From Clostridium_AD estertheticum_D (lineage in GTDB: Bacteria; Bacillota; Clostridia; Clostridiales; Clostridiaceae), in contig NZ_JAHLDM010000009.1 in the NCBI RefSeq assembly GCF_018861295.1, positions 104,183 through 168,182 on the forward strand: DNA of 64,000 bases. The letters are read 5' to 3'. A program made the position numbers and the translations under genes. Each line of letters begins with the position of its first letter. Position 1 is the stretch's first letter. The notes under the pieces were generated by a model that saw only the letters and a list, made by a program, of their open reading frames with translations, did no database searches and was not told the origin of the DNA. Shown here piece after piece: positions 35,232-45,069 of this stretch.

Positions 35232-35546
35232 TTTATTAAATACTTCTTAAAACTAGACTTATCTTATTTTTCATAATATTTTGCTCCTCAAAACTTCATA
35301 TTTTAAACTTATTATATAACCTGTGTAGCTATTTATCACATAAATTGCTACAATATTAAAACTTCAGAAGGAAATTTATGCTCCCCTGAAGTTTTTTATT
35401 ATTTTCAAACAGAAATTTTACCCATAGCGGCTACTATTATCATAATAATAGCTACTATAATTATAACTGCCATAGCCAATTTTTCTTTAATATGTCCGCA
35501 TTCTTTATTATAACATTATCTATTAAATAAAGTTCTTGCCTTCAAA
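35232..35546. other. intergenic region with a small ORF remnant and a terminator
   Basis: On the minus strand about 35405-35500 reads a 30-residue hydrophobic segment (IKEKLAMAVIIIVAIIMIIV) with no start signal. Arms AACTTCAG/CTGAAGTT at 35359-35397 with a T-run form a terminator-like hairpin, probably downstream of the LysR gene. Confidence 0.45.
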
Positions 35547-36443
35547 TTATTTGTTTACTTTATGAATTTTATACATTTGTTTTGTAATTGTAATGAACCC
35601 TTTTATTTCATCGCGTACATTGTTTTTATGCCATGCAATTCCATAGGAAATTAAATCACTTATATCCATAGGAATAATGGAAAGCTCAGGGTCTTCGGTG
35701 CATACAAAGTCCGGCATTACTGCTATGCCAAGGTTGCCCTTAATCATAGTATAGCCGATGAGTGGACCATCACCAAAATAAACCATGGAAGTTGGACACT
35801 TCTCCTGTATATCCTTTTGTACACGTGCCATTTCGGAGGGACATTTCAGAGGGTCTAAGAGAATAAGGGATTGATTTTGAAGGTCATCTATTTTAATGAT
35901 AGCTTTGTGAGTTAGTGGATGGTCTTTAGGTAAGACGCAGACAAATCTTCCGGTAAAAAGCTCTTCATAATCAACATCTGATAAATCTTGAATACTTTCT
36001 TTTACAGTGAAATTTAAATCAAAATTATAATTGGTAAATAAATTTCTTTTCTCTTTAAAATCAGATATTTTTAAATACATATGCACATGTGGAAATTTTT
36101 CTTTAAATATACTTAATATGTTTGGAAGGTATTTTACCTCTGCATTCCCATCATAACTAATTGAGATATTAGATTCGAATTCCAAAGAGCAGTGTCGTGC
36201 CTTTGCTATTGCAGTATTTGTTCTTGTTAGAATATCTTTCATATCATTATAGAAGGAAACTCCGGCTGGAGTAAGTTCTACTTTTCTCTTTGTTCTAATT
36301 AATAATTTTAATCTGAGTTCATCTTCTAGAGTATTAATTTGATTAGTAACAGTAGGCTGAGTGATATATAAAAGTTCCGCAGTTCTAGAAAAGCTGAGGG
36401 TTTCAGCTAGATTAACGAAACATTCAAGTTGTTTAATGTGCAT
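35547..36443 (-). CDS. LysR family transcriptional regulator
   Basis: The 298-residue protein has the LysR winged helix-turn-helix at 1-60 (MHIKQLECFVNLAETLSFSR, TAELLYITQPTVTNQINTLE) and a periplasmic-binding-protein-like effector domain from about 90. It diverges from the NmrA-type oxidoreductase gene, the usual arrangement of a LysR regulator and its target. The 190-base gap between them should hold the shared operator. The effector is unknown. Confidence 0.93.
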   Translation of the reverse strand: MHIKQLECFVNLAETLSFSRTAELLYITQPTVTNQINTLEDELRLKLLIRTKRKVELTPAGVSFYNDMKDILTRTNTAIAKARHCSLEFESNISISYDGNAEVKYLPNILSIFKEKFPHVHMYLKISDFKEKRNLFTNYNFDLNFTVKESIQDLSDVDYEELFTGRFVCVLPKDHPLTHKAIIKIDDLQNQSLILLDPLKCPSEMARVQKDIQEKCPTSMVYFGDGPLIGYTMIKGNLGIAVMPDFVCTEDPELSIIPMDISDLISYGIAWHKNNVRDEIKGFITITKQMYKIHKVNK

Positions 36444-36637
36444 ATTAATTTACCGCCTTCACTTATAGAAGTTTTCTATTAATAATAACATATTTCGATT
36501 TCTGTTCCAATAAAAAAAATGTTAAGATATTAACAAATAAGATATTACTTGATGTAAATGTTTGAGTTTAGCCAACGGCTTATTACATTATTTATTCGAT
36601 TAATACCTTTAATTAAAAACAAATGGAGGGAAAAAAT

Positions 36638-37603
36638 ATGCGTTATATTGTTACAGGATCAGATGGACAACTAGGAGGAAGAGTAGCTTCAAATATGTTG
36701 AAAGAGGTATCTGGAGATCAATTGATTTTTACATGCCCAGATAAAAGCCGTTTAAGAAAAGAACGTTTAGATCTTTGGGAAGAAAAAGGTGTCACAATTA
36801 GAGAAGCAAATTATGACAACAAGGAGCAAATGATAGAGGCCTTCAAAGGTGGAGATCGTATTTATATGGTATCTGGTGTAATAATAGGACAAGAACGTGT
36901 AGAGCAACATAAAAATGTAATTGATGCTGCTATTGCAGCTGGCGTAAAACATATTACATATACTTCATTTTTTGGTGCTAACCGTCCAGAATACAAACAA
37001 TACGTATTGCCAGATCATACAGCAACTGAAAAATATTTAATTGAATCTGGTGTAGATTATAATATTATGAGAAACAATCTTTACTTAGAAAATTACTTAC
37101 TTAATTCTGTTATGATGGCTAATTTAGATAATAATAGATGGGTTACTACAGCAGGAGAAGGAAAGGCAACATTTATTGCAAAAGATGATAGTGGTCGTGT
37201 TGCTGCTGCATTGCTATTAGGTAAGGGAGAACATAATAAAGACTATGATGTGACAGGTAAATTAGTTAGTCAACATGAAATTTGTGATATGATTAGTAAA
37301 TTGTCTGGTATTGATTATGAATATATAACGCTAAATGAAGAAGAATATTATGATTATTTAGATTCAATATATATTCCTCGTACTTCACATGGAAATTATT
37401 CAAAATCACCTGTACCATGGTGTACTAATGATATGGTAACAAATGAATCAGGTATTAGAGATGGTTTAATGGCAGATGAAACGGATACTGTTGAAAAATT
37501 AACTGGCAGAAAGCCGGTAGATCCTAAAGATTTATTAGAAAAGTATAGTTTTGTATGGAAAGAAAAAATAACTACTTATTGGGATTTAGGTAAAGTTCAA
37601 TAA
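36638..37603 (+). CDS. NmrA-like SDR family NAD(P)-binding oxidoreductase
   Basis: The 321-residue protein starts MRYIVTGSDGQLGGRVASNM, an atypical short-chain dehydrogenase Rossmann motif (TGxxGxxGG) as in NmrA/QorB-type NAD(P)H:quinone or azo reductases. IREANYDNKEQMIEAFKGGDRIYMVSG and HITYTSFFGA fit the family. ATG 36638 follows GGAGGG; the ATG at 36623 overlaps this site. The substrate is unknown. It is probably controlled by the divergent LysR protein. Confidence 0.85.
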   Translation: MRYIVTGSDGQLGGRVASNMLKEVSGDQLIFTCPDKSRLRKERLDLWEEKGVTIREANYDNKEQMIEAFKGGDRIYMVSGVIIGQERVEQHKNVIDAAIAAGVKHITYTSFFGANRPEYKQYVLPDHTATEKYLIESGVDYNIMRNNLYLENYLLNSVMMANLDNNRWVTTAGEGKATFIAKDDSGRVAAALLLGKGEHNKDYDVTGKLVSQHEICDMISKLSGIDYEYITLNEEEYYDYLDSIYIPRTSHGNYSKSPVPWCTNDMVTNESGIRDGLMADETDTVEKLTGRKPVDPKDLLEKYSFVWKEKITTYWDLGKVQ

Positions 37604-37622
37604 TAGATATAAATGGTCCCGT

Positions 37623-37672
37623 AACATGTGGAAATATAGCTAGTGTTATATTTCCACATGTTTTATTGTTTA
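37623..37672 (+). terminator. intrinsic terminator after the NmrA-type gene
   Basis: Sixteen-base perfect arms AACATGTGGAAATATA (37623-37638) and its complement (37647-37662), then a T-rich tail. Confidence 0.9.
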
Positions 37673-37898
37673 GACCACCATTATCATTTTTTTGTAACGT
37701 AAATCTAGAAAATATCATAGCGGACTAAGCTTTATAGGATGCTTATGTTAAGTCCTTGGCATTTCAAGCAAGTCGGGTAGCAAAACAAATTATGTTTACA
37801 ACTTGTTCACGACCAACGGGGGTTCTAACATATAAATAAATATGTTATTTTTAATTAAGAGTGGTTTTTCTCCTATATTTAGGGCTAAAATTCACTTT

Positions 37899-38741
37899 TT
37901 ATTCCATTATCCAAGAAAAAACATACTCCATATTCAAAGGCAACTCTAGATCCGGCTTAGATGCCGTATTAAAATGACCTTTAATACCTTTTTCTTTAAG
38001 TGAAAAATCAAAGTGTGCTGCGGCAATCCCCATATCTACTCTTTGGATATCGTAGGGGAATCTATCGCTATATCCAGGTTCTTTATATTCATAAAAATGG
38101 AAGTCACCATCTTTAAGAAGTATTCTCCATGGCTGTTTATTTGATGCTGATGGTGCTAATCGAACCATTTCTAGTGGAAAGGCAAGACCATCGGCTTCTT
38201 CACTCGTAAGAGGAGACTTAAAATCATTTTTATAAAATAATTGATCCCATTCTTTACGCTTATCTGCTTGAATCATTGTTCTCATTTCTATCTCTTTTTC
38301 ATGCTTAGTGGCGGCGGCGTATCCATAAGGTGTTATGATTGGGAATAATTCTCCCTCATTAATCTTCATAGCATCTGCAAAGCCTTCACGATCGAAGGTT
38401 CCTCCGAGCCAGCAAGTTCCAAGACCAAGATGTTCTAAATAAAGAACTACTGCTTCCAATTCATATCCCAATGCTTCGAGTGCCATTGGTTCTAATTTAA
38501 TAGTTGTCCCGATGTATTGCTTTGCACCTTTAATAACGCCGTAGGTTCCAAGTTTTTCTTTGTTTTTTATGTCCTTGTCATCAAGATAGTGAAACCTGAC
38601 TTTAATTCCAAATGGATTATTCAAAGAATCAATAAAAGATTCAATAGCTTTTCTTTTAGCCGGTTCAATTTCTATTCCCTTATAGTTTCTTACACTGTAT
38701 CTTTTTTTTACTACATCTTCAATTGAAAAATCAACATTCAT
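37899..38741 (-). CDS. nitroreductase family protein (two-domain TM1586-like)
   Basis: The 280-residue protein is a fused nitroreductase: N-terminal half with KKRYSVRNYKGIEIEPAKR and C-terminal half with MVRLAPSASNKQPWRILL, both FMN-site elements. Its length exceeds the usual 180-220 residues and matches the TM1586-like putative nitroreductases in which one chain forms the whole two-domain unit. The GTCWLGGTF segment is typical. It probably reduces nitro or quinone compounds with NAD(P)H. An operator-like palindrome lies at 38832-38843. Confidence 0.85.
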   Translation of the reverse strand: MNVDFSIEDVVKKRYSVRNYKGIEIEPAKRKAIESFIDSLNNPFGIKVRFHYLDDKDIKNKEKLGTYGVIKGAKQYIGTTIKLEPMALEALGYELEAVVLYLEHLGLGTCWLGGTFDREGFADAMKINEGELFPIITPYGYAAATKHEKEIEMRTMIQADKRKEWDQLFYKNDFKSPLTSEEADGLAFPLEMVRLAPSASNKQPWRILLKDGDFHFYEYKEPGYSDRFPYDIQRVDMGIAAAHFDFSLKEKGIKGHFNTASKPDLELPLNMEYVFSWIME

Positions 38742-38831
38742 TTATTATACCTCTTGTAAAATATATTTAGGTTATTAAAGGCAACCTATAATCCTTTCTA
38801 ATAATGCGATGTATTAATTGAGTTCAATTAC

Positions 38832-38843
38832 ATTGTATACAAT
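38832..38843. promoter_or_regulatory. palindrome upstream of the nitroreductase gene
   Basis: ATTGTATACAAT, a perfect 12-base palindrome 91 bases upstream of the nitroreductase start, of the kind bound by MarR/HxlR- or GntR-type regulators. No regulator gene is adjacent. Confidence 0.35.
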
Positions 38844-39123
38844 TAAAAATGCATTGTCAATAAAAATAAATTTAGATTTACAAAAAGATGTTAGCATACA
38901 CTTTTATGTTTTTTTATCCACTCGTATATATTCTTCTGTTAGAATTCTCCTTTGGCTATACCTAATCCTAAATCTATTAATTCATTTAGCTAATTCTTTA
39001 AAAGCATCTAAATTTTCAAATAATATTCTATCTGCAATTGTCTCTAGTTTTTCTTCCTCTGATATTGCCACTTTGCTAAATTCATCAAAATCTAAAAGAA
39101 TATATTAATATTTTAAACATCCA

Positions 39124-39345
39124 TTACGTTGTAGATTTTTTAGTATATTTAAATTGAATAAACATTCTCATTATGGATTTTAATAAAATTATTAATAAAA
39201 AACATGAAGGTGTATAATTAAAAGAAAATACCTCAGCATACGATAAAAAACTTAACGTTAATAATAAAAGCCCTATTATTAAAGAGCTAATTTTATAAGC
39301 ATTTAATAATAATAATAGTTGCCTTTTAAGTAAACTTTGCTTCAA
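39124..39345 (-). pseudogene. small membrane protein, 5' deleted copy
   Basis: The last 56 residues (YKISSLIIGLLLLTLSFLSYAE to KKSTT) are nearly identical to the 99-residue protein at 50834-51133. The first part has been lost here: comparison shows about 180 bases missing between two TTATAAG-type short repeats. The remaining frame runs through poly-CTT-like sequence and has no ribosome site. Confidence 0.7.
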
Positions 39346-39655
39346 TTTTTACTATAAGTATGTTCTTGTTCAAATATATAGAATATTAATACAAATTTCA
39401 AATATTTTAACATAACAATGTTTAATTTTAAATACATCCTAAACCTTATATGCTATACTTTAATTGGTTCTAAACCTTCATCAGAGTTGGAAAGTTCTCA
39501 TATTTGTAAATAAAATTTAATTGAATAGTAAAGAAAGATAACTTTTATTTGATGTTAATATAAGAGTGTTAATATATACAAATATAGTATTAAATGCTAA
39601 ATTAGGTATAAGTATATGCTTATTTTTGATTGAGTTTAAAGGGGGACATAATAAT

Positions 39656-40825
39656 ATGAACAATATTAAGAAGATTTTAGCAATGAGTTTAATAGTAGCG
39701 CAATTAAGTATACCAGCTTTAGCTGTGAATTTTACAGTACCCGAGTTTTCTATACTAATAGGATCTTCGGTTTATGAATTACAATATGCTAATGATTCTA
39801 AAAATGCAAGTGCTATAAGTGAGGCTTTAGTAAATAGTGAAGGTGATATTTATATCCAAACAAGTAAGGGAACATGGATTAGTAATTCTACTGGACTAAC
39901 CGTTGCGAAAAGCTTAATAGATAATATTACAATAACAAACTTTAATGGTAAAGCTATTGAGAGTACAGATTTTGAAGATAAGGCAGCACTGTTAATGGGC
40001 TCAATAAAGTATAAAGTAAATGATGAAAGTTCTATAGCATTTATAGATTTAATACAAAGTGAGTCAAAAATAAACAATGTTAAAGCGGAAAATGCATTAC
40101 TTTTAGCTAAAGGTATATTAAATGATGATATTTTCAAGAAATCATACCTTGAGGTTAAAAGTGATAAAGCAGCTACACTGATTGCTGATAAAAAATATAA
40201 GGAAGCTGCAGAGGCTTATGCTACATGTGTTAAGTATGGTATAAATATTGTAAATAATACGGGGTATATTAATGCTCTAAGCAAATATGCAGATTCAGAA
40301 CTTGTAAAAAAAACAAATTTGAATGAAGAAGATATAACTAACTATTATAGTGTCGGTGATATAGATAATGATGGAACTCTTGAAGTTGCAGTATTTGAAA
40401 GAAATTATTCTTCTGAGAAATATATTCCGAGTAATATACAATTATTTAAATATACTAATGGAGAATATAGTCTTTTTAGTACAGTGCAAACTAATGCAGA
40501 ACGTTGTATGAGTATAAATATTTCAAAAGCTAAAGATGATATAAATGGAGTCTTTGTATCAGGCATTATGGGTATGCACAGCGGATCGCAGTCTCTTTAT
40601 ATAATTAAAGCTGGAGAACTTACTCCAGCAATAGATAATATATATTCAATTTATCCTTCTAAAATTAAAGATATTGATGGAGATGGATTACTAGAACTCT
40701 CTTCTTTAGAAAGGGATCCTAAGGATCCAGATTCTAGCGATGCAACGTGTTCTAAAATATTAACATGGTATAAATGGGATGGTGCAAGTGGTTTAACTAC
40801 AGTAAAAAGTGGAAAAGCAAATTAG
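39656..40825 (+). CDS. secreted protein with FG-GAP/VCBS-like repeats
   Basis: The 389-residue protein has a signal peptide (NIKKILAMSLIVAQLSIPALA) and a helical middle. Its C-terminal half contains calcium-loop-like repeats DIDNDGTLEVAVFERN and IDGDGLLELSSLERD, as in FG-GAP/VCBS proteins. GGGGGA precedes ATG 39656, which begins the signal peptide; the longer frame does not. Function unknown; probably cell-surface or extracellular. Partial copies lie at 51300-51987 and 59361-59925, so this is the reference copy. Confidence 0.75.
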   Translation: MNNIKKILAMSLIVAQLSIPALAVNFTVPEFSILIGSSVYELQYANDSKNASAISEALVNSEGDIYIQTSKGTWISNSTGLTVAKSLIDNITITNFNGKAIESTDFEDKAALLMGSIKYKVNDESSIAFIDLIQSESKINNVKAENALLLAKGILNDDIFKKSYLEVKSDKAATLIADKKYKEAAEAYATCVKYGINIVNNTGYINALSKYADSELVKKTNLNEEDITNYYSVGDIDNDGTLEVAVFERNYSSEKYIPSNIQLFKYTNGEYSLFSTVQTNAERCMSINISKAKDDINGVFVSGIMGMHSGSQSLYIIKAGELTPAIDNIYSIYPSKIKDIDGDGLLELSSLERDPKDPDSSDATCSKILTWYKWDGASGLTTVKSGKAN

Positions 40826-40886
40826 TGAATCTGCCGCATTAACATTAGGTACTATCTACAAGTTTATTTTATATAACACAAATATT

Positions 40887-40921
40887 AAAAGTAGCTAAGA
40901 TTAAATCTTAACTACTTTTTT
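40887..40921 (+). terminator. intrinsic terminator
   Basis: Arms AAAAGTAG-TAAGATT and AATCTTA-CTACTTTT (one mismatch) followed by TTTTTT, after the secreted protein gene. Confidence 0.8.
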
Positions 40922-41051
40922 CATACACAACATATGGCCATTCAAATCTATTAATAATTAATCCCTTTAATAAGTTAAATGAGATATAATGTGTATAAAA
41001 TGCTAATATCGATTGTAGTGAAACTTATATAAGAGGGGGGTATTTAAAATA

Positions 41052-42368
41052 ATGGATGAAAAAAAAGGTAGTGCCATTGCATTGTTACCATTAGGGATAT
41101 TTATGGTTCTATTTCTTGGTGTTTCAATTATAATGAAGGACTTTTATAAAATGCCTGTAGTTGTAGCTTTAATAATTGCATCTACCATAGCCATACTTCA
41201 AAACAAAAAAATACCTATAGAATTAAAAGTTGAAAGATTTTGTAGAGGTGGTGGAGACCCAAGTATCATACTTATGTGTTTAATTTTTATTTTAGCAGGT
41301 GCTTTTGCTGAAGTCAGCAAATCTATGGGAGCTGTAGATTCTACTGTAAATTTAGGACTAGCTATTTTCCCACCTAATTTTATAGTAGCTGGTATATTTA
41401 TAATTGGTTCTTTTATATCTATGTCACTTGGAACTTCCGTTGGAACAATAGTAACTTTAGGACCTATTGCAGTTGAGATTGCACAAAAAACAGGGTTACC
41501 TATAGGGATTTTAATTGCGGCTGTAGTCAGTGGTGCTATGTTTGGTGATGGATTATCTATGATATCGAATTCTACTGTAGCTGCTACTAAAACTCAAGAT
41601 TGTGAAATGGTAGATAAATTCAAAGCGAATTTTAAAATAGTACTTCCTGCAGCTATTATAACATTACTTATATATGCATTTTTAACTGGTGGTATGCAAA
41701 TCAATCATTCAGGAAGTTATAACTACCAATTAGTTAAAATATTACCTTACATAGCTGTACTGGTAGTAGCTTTAACAGGATTTAACGTAGTCTTAGTATT
41801 AGTTGGAGGTATCATATTAGCAACTATAATAGGTCTTATTTACGGTTCATTTAATATATTTATGGTACTTCAACTTTGTGCAAAAGGTATCGCAGGTATG
41901 GAGGACATATGTATAATATCCATACTAATTGGTGGCATAGGTGAATTAATAAAATTCAACGGTGGTATAGATTTTTTATTAAATACAATACAAAAGAGAA
42001 TTCACTCCGAGAAAGGTGCTGAATTTGGCATTGGTATATTAGTTAGTTTAGTAGATTTATGTACTGCTAATAACACTGTTTCTATAATTATAGTTGGTTC
42101 ACTAGCTAAGGACTTATCTGAAAGATATGGTGTAGATAAGAGAAAAAGTGCTAGCCTTTTAGACACTTTTGCTTGCTTTGTACAAGGATGTATACCTTAT
42201 GGTGCCCAACTTTTGGTTGCTTCTAGTCTTGCAGCAATTTCACCATTTTTAATAATGAAATACCTTTGTTATCCATATCTTTTAGGCATTTCATCAGTAT
42301 TTGCTATAATACTTGGTATACCTAAATTTAAAACTCCAGCTAAAGGTGCATTAAAGCTAGAAGAATAA
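41052..42368 (+). CDS. NhaC family Na+/H+ antiporter
   Basis: The 438-residue protein has about eleven to twelve helices and matches the NhaC group: GGGDPSIILMCLIFILAGAF, SMSLGTSVGTIVTLGPIAVEIA, SGAMFGDGLSMISNSTVAAT, and ANNTVSIIIVGSLAKDLS with buried polar residues. It exchanges Na+ (or a related solute) for protons at the cytoplasmic membrane. GAGGGGGG lies upstream of the ATG. Its promoter region and both an N-terminal and an internal fragment are duplicated elsewhere in the window. Confidence 0.9.
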   Translation: MDEKKGSAIALLPLGIFMVLFLGVSIIMKDFYKMPVVVALIIASTIAILQNKKIPIELKVERFCRGGGDPSIILMCLIFILAGAFAEVSKSMGAVDSTVNLGLAIFPPNFIVAGIFIIGSFISMSLGTSVGTIVTLGPIAVEIAQKTGLPIGILIAAVVSGAMFGDGLSMISNSTVAATKTQDCEMVDKFKANFKIVLPAAIITLLIYAFLTGGMQINHSGSYNYQLVKILPYIAVLVVALTGFNVVLVLVGGIILATIIGLIYGSFNIFMVLQLCAKGIAGMEDICIISILIGGIGELIKFNGGIDFLLNTIQKRIHSEKGAEFGIGILVSLVDLCTANNTVSIIIVGSLAKDLSERYGVDKRKSASLLDTFACFVQGCIPYGAQLLVASSLAAISPFLIMKYLCYPYLLGISSVFAIILGIPKFKTPAKGALKLEE

Positions 42369-42748
42369 GACTCTCATCCTATGCGAGTATAAAAAATTAA
42401 TTCAAAATAATAAAAGATGAAATTAAAGAGCTATTCTTTCATCTAAATCATAGTATTCCATTAAGGATTTAGATAAAGGTAAAAGAACTATATTGAAATT
42501 TTTACATAAGATATCAATTCCGACTTGATTGTTGCTATAAAAGGCGCAATCTATTTCATTATTTCCTTTATATTTTGGTTTATATTCTTGGAATATTTAT
42601 TAATTTTTTGATGTAAAATGGTAAACCGAAAATAGTTTATGTCAGAGATGAATATATAAAAGATTATTTAGAAAATTGTTTGGATTTGTTTCATATATTT
42701 TAGATAAAAAAGGAGATATGAATCTTATAAATTTATGATAGATAAGCA
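42369..42748. pseudogene. intergenic stretch with unrecognised minus-strand remnant
   Basis: Minus-strand codons at about 42423-42570 read protein-like (YSNNQVGIDILCKNFNIVLL and LSKSLMEYYDL, then stop), without a start. The family is not recognised. The rest looks like degraded DNA next to the truncated DUF4003 gene. Confidence 0.3.
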
Positions 42749-43105
42749 TTAAAGGGCATAACTCGCTATCGGTAAATACATATTATTCTTAAATCCTGCT
42801 TTTCTCATCTTCTTATTATAATCCAGTATTCTATCAAATTCCTGTTTTGGACTCTCGTATTTAGATAATAACAAAGCTGATAAAATGATATTAGAAGTCC
42901 CTCTATAATTGGAAAATATTCCTGTATTTTGATTAATATACTTTCTCACATCTTTTATCTTTTCTTTATCAAACTCTCTGTTATTTAATGTATAAGTCAA
43001 TGCAGTAAAATGATTAGTTAAAGATCCTTCCCATTTATACTCGCTAGATACTCCTTGAAACAAATTTATCAACCTATCTAGTTTTTCTTTTACCAATTGA
43101 TCCAT
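42749..43105 (-). pseudogene. DUF4003-like protein, C-terminally truncated
   Basis: The 118 residues (INLFQGVSSEYKWEGSLTNHFTAL..., GIFSNYRGTSNIILSALLL) match the first third of DUF4003 family proteins, which usually have about 300 residues. The frame ends abruptly at YLPIASYAL. The start is intact, with GGGGG before ATG 43103-43105. The downstream DNA shows no continuation of the family in any frame that I can recognise. Confidence 0.6.
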
Positions 43106-43257
43106 AGAAAATATCCCCCCTTACATCTAATATTTATTTAAAGACTATTATACAACATCTCTATATTTGAAATCATCTCTTCGAAATAATCTTTCTAAAA
43201 TATTTAAAGATATACAAAATTGAATTTTCGGATACAGTCTTTAATTTAGGCTATTAA

Positions 43258-43300
43258 AAAGCCCCTCGAAATTTACTCGAGAGGTATAAATGAATTCTAG
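43258..43300 (-). terminator. terminator of the MFS gene
   Basis: On the minus strand CCTCTCGA pairs with TTCGAGGGG (one bulge), followed by CTTTTTAA. Confidence 0.65.
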
Positions 43301-43317
43301 GTTGATATTAAAATTTG

Positions 43318-44658
43318 TTAAGCTGCATCGATTTCGTCTAGAGTTTTACCTTTAGTTTCAATACCACCTAAAGCAACCACTACGGCAACTGCTGCGAACA
43401 CTATAGTTAGCATAATAAACACATAAGTGAAGCCAGCCTGCTTACCTTTAGTCTCATACACCACTCCAACGATATAAGGAGCGGAGATGGCACCAATACG
43501 CCCAATTGCAGCTGCCCAACCGGTTCCGGTGCCTCTAATACGTGTGGGATAAACTTCTGGCGTATAAGCGTAGACCGCACCCCAAGCTCCTAGACTGAAA
43601 AAGTAAAGTAGGCATCCAAAAACAAGCACAGTAGCTGCGGATGTTGCTTGACCAAATAAGTATGCGGACACTGCAGTTCCTGCTAAGTAGCTTACTAAAA
43701 CCGCTTTACGACCAATCCTTTCTATTAGATACGCCGCACTGTAATATCCGGGTAACTGAGCAATGCTAATAATTAATGTAAATTGGAAACCCCTTACTAA
43801 GCTGAAACCTTTGCCGACAAGGAGAGTTGGAGTCCATAAAACAAACCCATAATAACCAAAATTAATACCTAACCATAAAATCCATAAGACAAGGGTACGC
43901 TTAAAATAGGCTTTAGACCATAAATCCGAAAGCTTAGAACTACCAATTTTCTCATTTTCTAGCTGACTGGGTACAGCCACTTTATTATTATTTACTCCGG
44001 CTTGTTGCTCCATTTTACTTACAATTTCATCTGCCTCTTTGAAGCGCCCTTTTTGTTCCAGGAATCGAGGAGATTCCGGAATGTTCCTTCTCAGATAGGC
44101 TGCATACAGTGCTGGTATTCCTCCCAATAAAAAGCCAATACGCCAGCCATAAATAGGAATCAAGAGGTAAGAAATTAAAGCTGCAACAATCCATCCCCAA
44201 GCCCAAAAGCTCTCTAACAACACAACCATTTTACCACGTGATTTAGCGGGTGAGAATTCACTAACCAAAGTAGATGCTGCTGGCAACTCTCCGCCCAAGC
44301 CTAATCCCGTTAAAAACCGGAAAAATAACAATAGGCCAAAGTTAGGCGCGATGCCAGATAATATACTAGCTAATCCATATAACACAAGGGTAAACGTAAC
44401 GACCGTTTTCCTACCCCATTTATCAGCAACCATTCCAGCAACTGCCGCACCAATAGCCATTCCAATCGCCGAAACACTGCCCAATAAACCTAAATCAGTG
44501 GGAGTAAGTTTCCACACCTTTCCAATTGAAGCCATCACACCGGCGACCATCCCTTGATCCATGGCATCAAACAACCATCCGATACCTACTAAAAACAGCA
44601 CTCTCCAAAGCATGGGTGTAACTGGCAGTCTTTCAATTCTTTTCGAAATACTACTCAT
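43318..44658 (-). CDS. MFS transporter, NiaP/aromatic acid:H+ symporter-like
   Basis: The 446-residue carrier has twelve helices and MFS motifs: GWLFDAMDQGMVAGVM in helix 1, ADKWGRKTVV in loop 2-3, RFLTGLGLGGELPAASTLVSEF in helix 4, and PESPRFLEQKGR before the central loop. DxMDQ and GGELP are typical of the YceI/NiaP niacin and aromatic-acid group. The gene is visibly richer in G+C than its neighbours and uses GCx/CCx codons freely, suggesting horizontal acquisition. A large palindrome lies about 155 bases upstream. Confidence 0.88.
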   Translation of the reverse strand: MSSISKRIERLPVTPMLWRVLFLVGIGWLFDAMDQGMVAGVMASIGKVWKLTPTDLGLLGSVSAIGMAIGAAVAGMVADKWGRKTVVTFTLVLYGLASILSGIAPNFGLLLFFRFLTGLGLGGELPAASTLVSEFSPAKSRGKMVVLLESFWAWGWIVAALISYLLIPIYGWRIGFLLGGIPALYAAYLRRNIPESPRFLEQKGRFKEADEIVSKMEQQAGVNNNKVAVPSQLENEKIGSSKLSDLWSKAYFKRTLVLWILWLGINFGYYGFVLWTPTLLVGKGFSLVRGFQFTLIISIAQLPGYYSAAYLIERIGRKAVLVSYLAGTAVSAYLFGQATSAATVLVFGCLLYFFSLGAWGAVYAYTPEVYPTRIRGTGTGWAAAIGRIGAISAPYIVGVVYETKGKQAGFTYVFIMLTIVFAAVAVVVALGGIETKGKTLDEIDAA

Positions 44659-44811
44659 TTAATTAATCTCACTTTCTTTTTTGATTTTTTATAATTTCAT
44701 ACATATTAGTAACTTTTATCCTTTTGTATAATATAACTGACATAGCTATGACAATAATAGCTTCCTTCATAAATACTTATAATAATATATATTATATAAT
44801 TTAATCATTTA

Positions 44812-44851
44812 TATAACTAGTGTATATACATATATATATACACTAGTTATA
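44812..44851. promoter_or_regulatory. 17-base-arm perfect inverted repeat
   Basis: Arms TATAACTAGTGTATATA (44812-44828) and its complement (44835-44851) around six bases, 154 bases upstream of the MFS start. It could be an operator or a cruciform-forming element; a third TATAGTATA-like piece follows. Confidence 0.5.
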
Positions 44852-44916
44852 GTATAGTATATACATATATATAAATGCAATAGTATATTAATTATTTAAA
44901 AAAATAAATTCCACCA

Positions 44917-45069
44917 TTATATTTTTTTCTGTGCCGTAAACATCATAGCTAATCCCCATACAAAGAATAGCCCAAAGCATATCACATCATATACAGTATT
45001 TGATGTGAGTTTAATAATAACCATCATCAGTATCATTCCTATTCCCATTATAATACATGCTTTACCCAT
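44917..45069 (-). CDS. short two-helix membrane ORF, possibly a gene fragment
   Basis: From ATG 45067-45069 the frame gives 50 residues: GKACIIMGIGMILMMVII, a short loop, then CFGLFFVWGLAMMFTAQKK. Two helices and a basic end look like a real small membrane protein, but no good ribosome site is seen. The family is not recognised. Confidence 0.4.
   Translation of the reverse strand: MGKACIIMGIGMILMMVIIKLTSNTVYDVICFGLFFVWGLAMMFTAQKKI

Larger units (their letters stand above)
38985..41107. repeat. duplicated segment, copy 1 (parental)
   Basis: Carries the small membrane gene, the secreted FG-GAP-like gene and the start of the NhaC gene. Pieces recur at 50715-52095 and 59361-60060, and a short promoter piece at 55112-55158. 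Confidence 0.85.

Noticed and set aside
37680..37860. Stretch with GGACT/AGTCC and a protein-like minus-strand piece
   Set aside because: Too short and interrupted to assign as an RNA or gene; it may be another remnant but I cannot support a call.
40201..40380. Possible transposase or integrase at the repeated segments
   Set aside because: None of the three copies contains a transposase, terminal inverted repeats or target duplications that I could see, so I describe them as segmental duplicates only.
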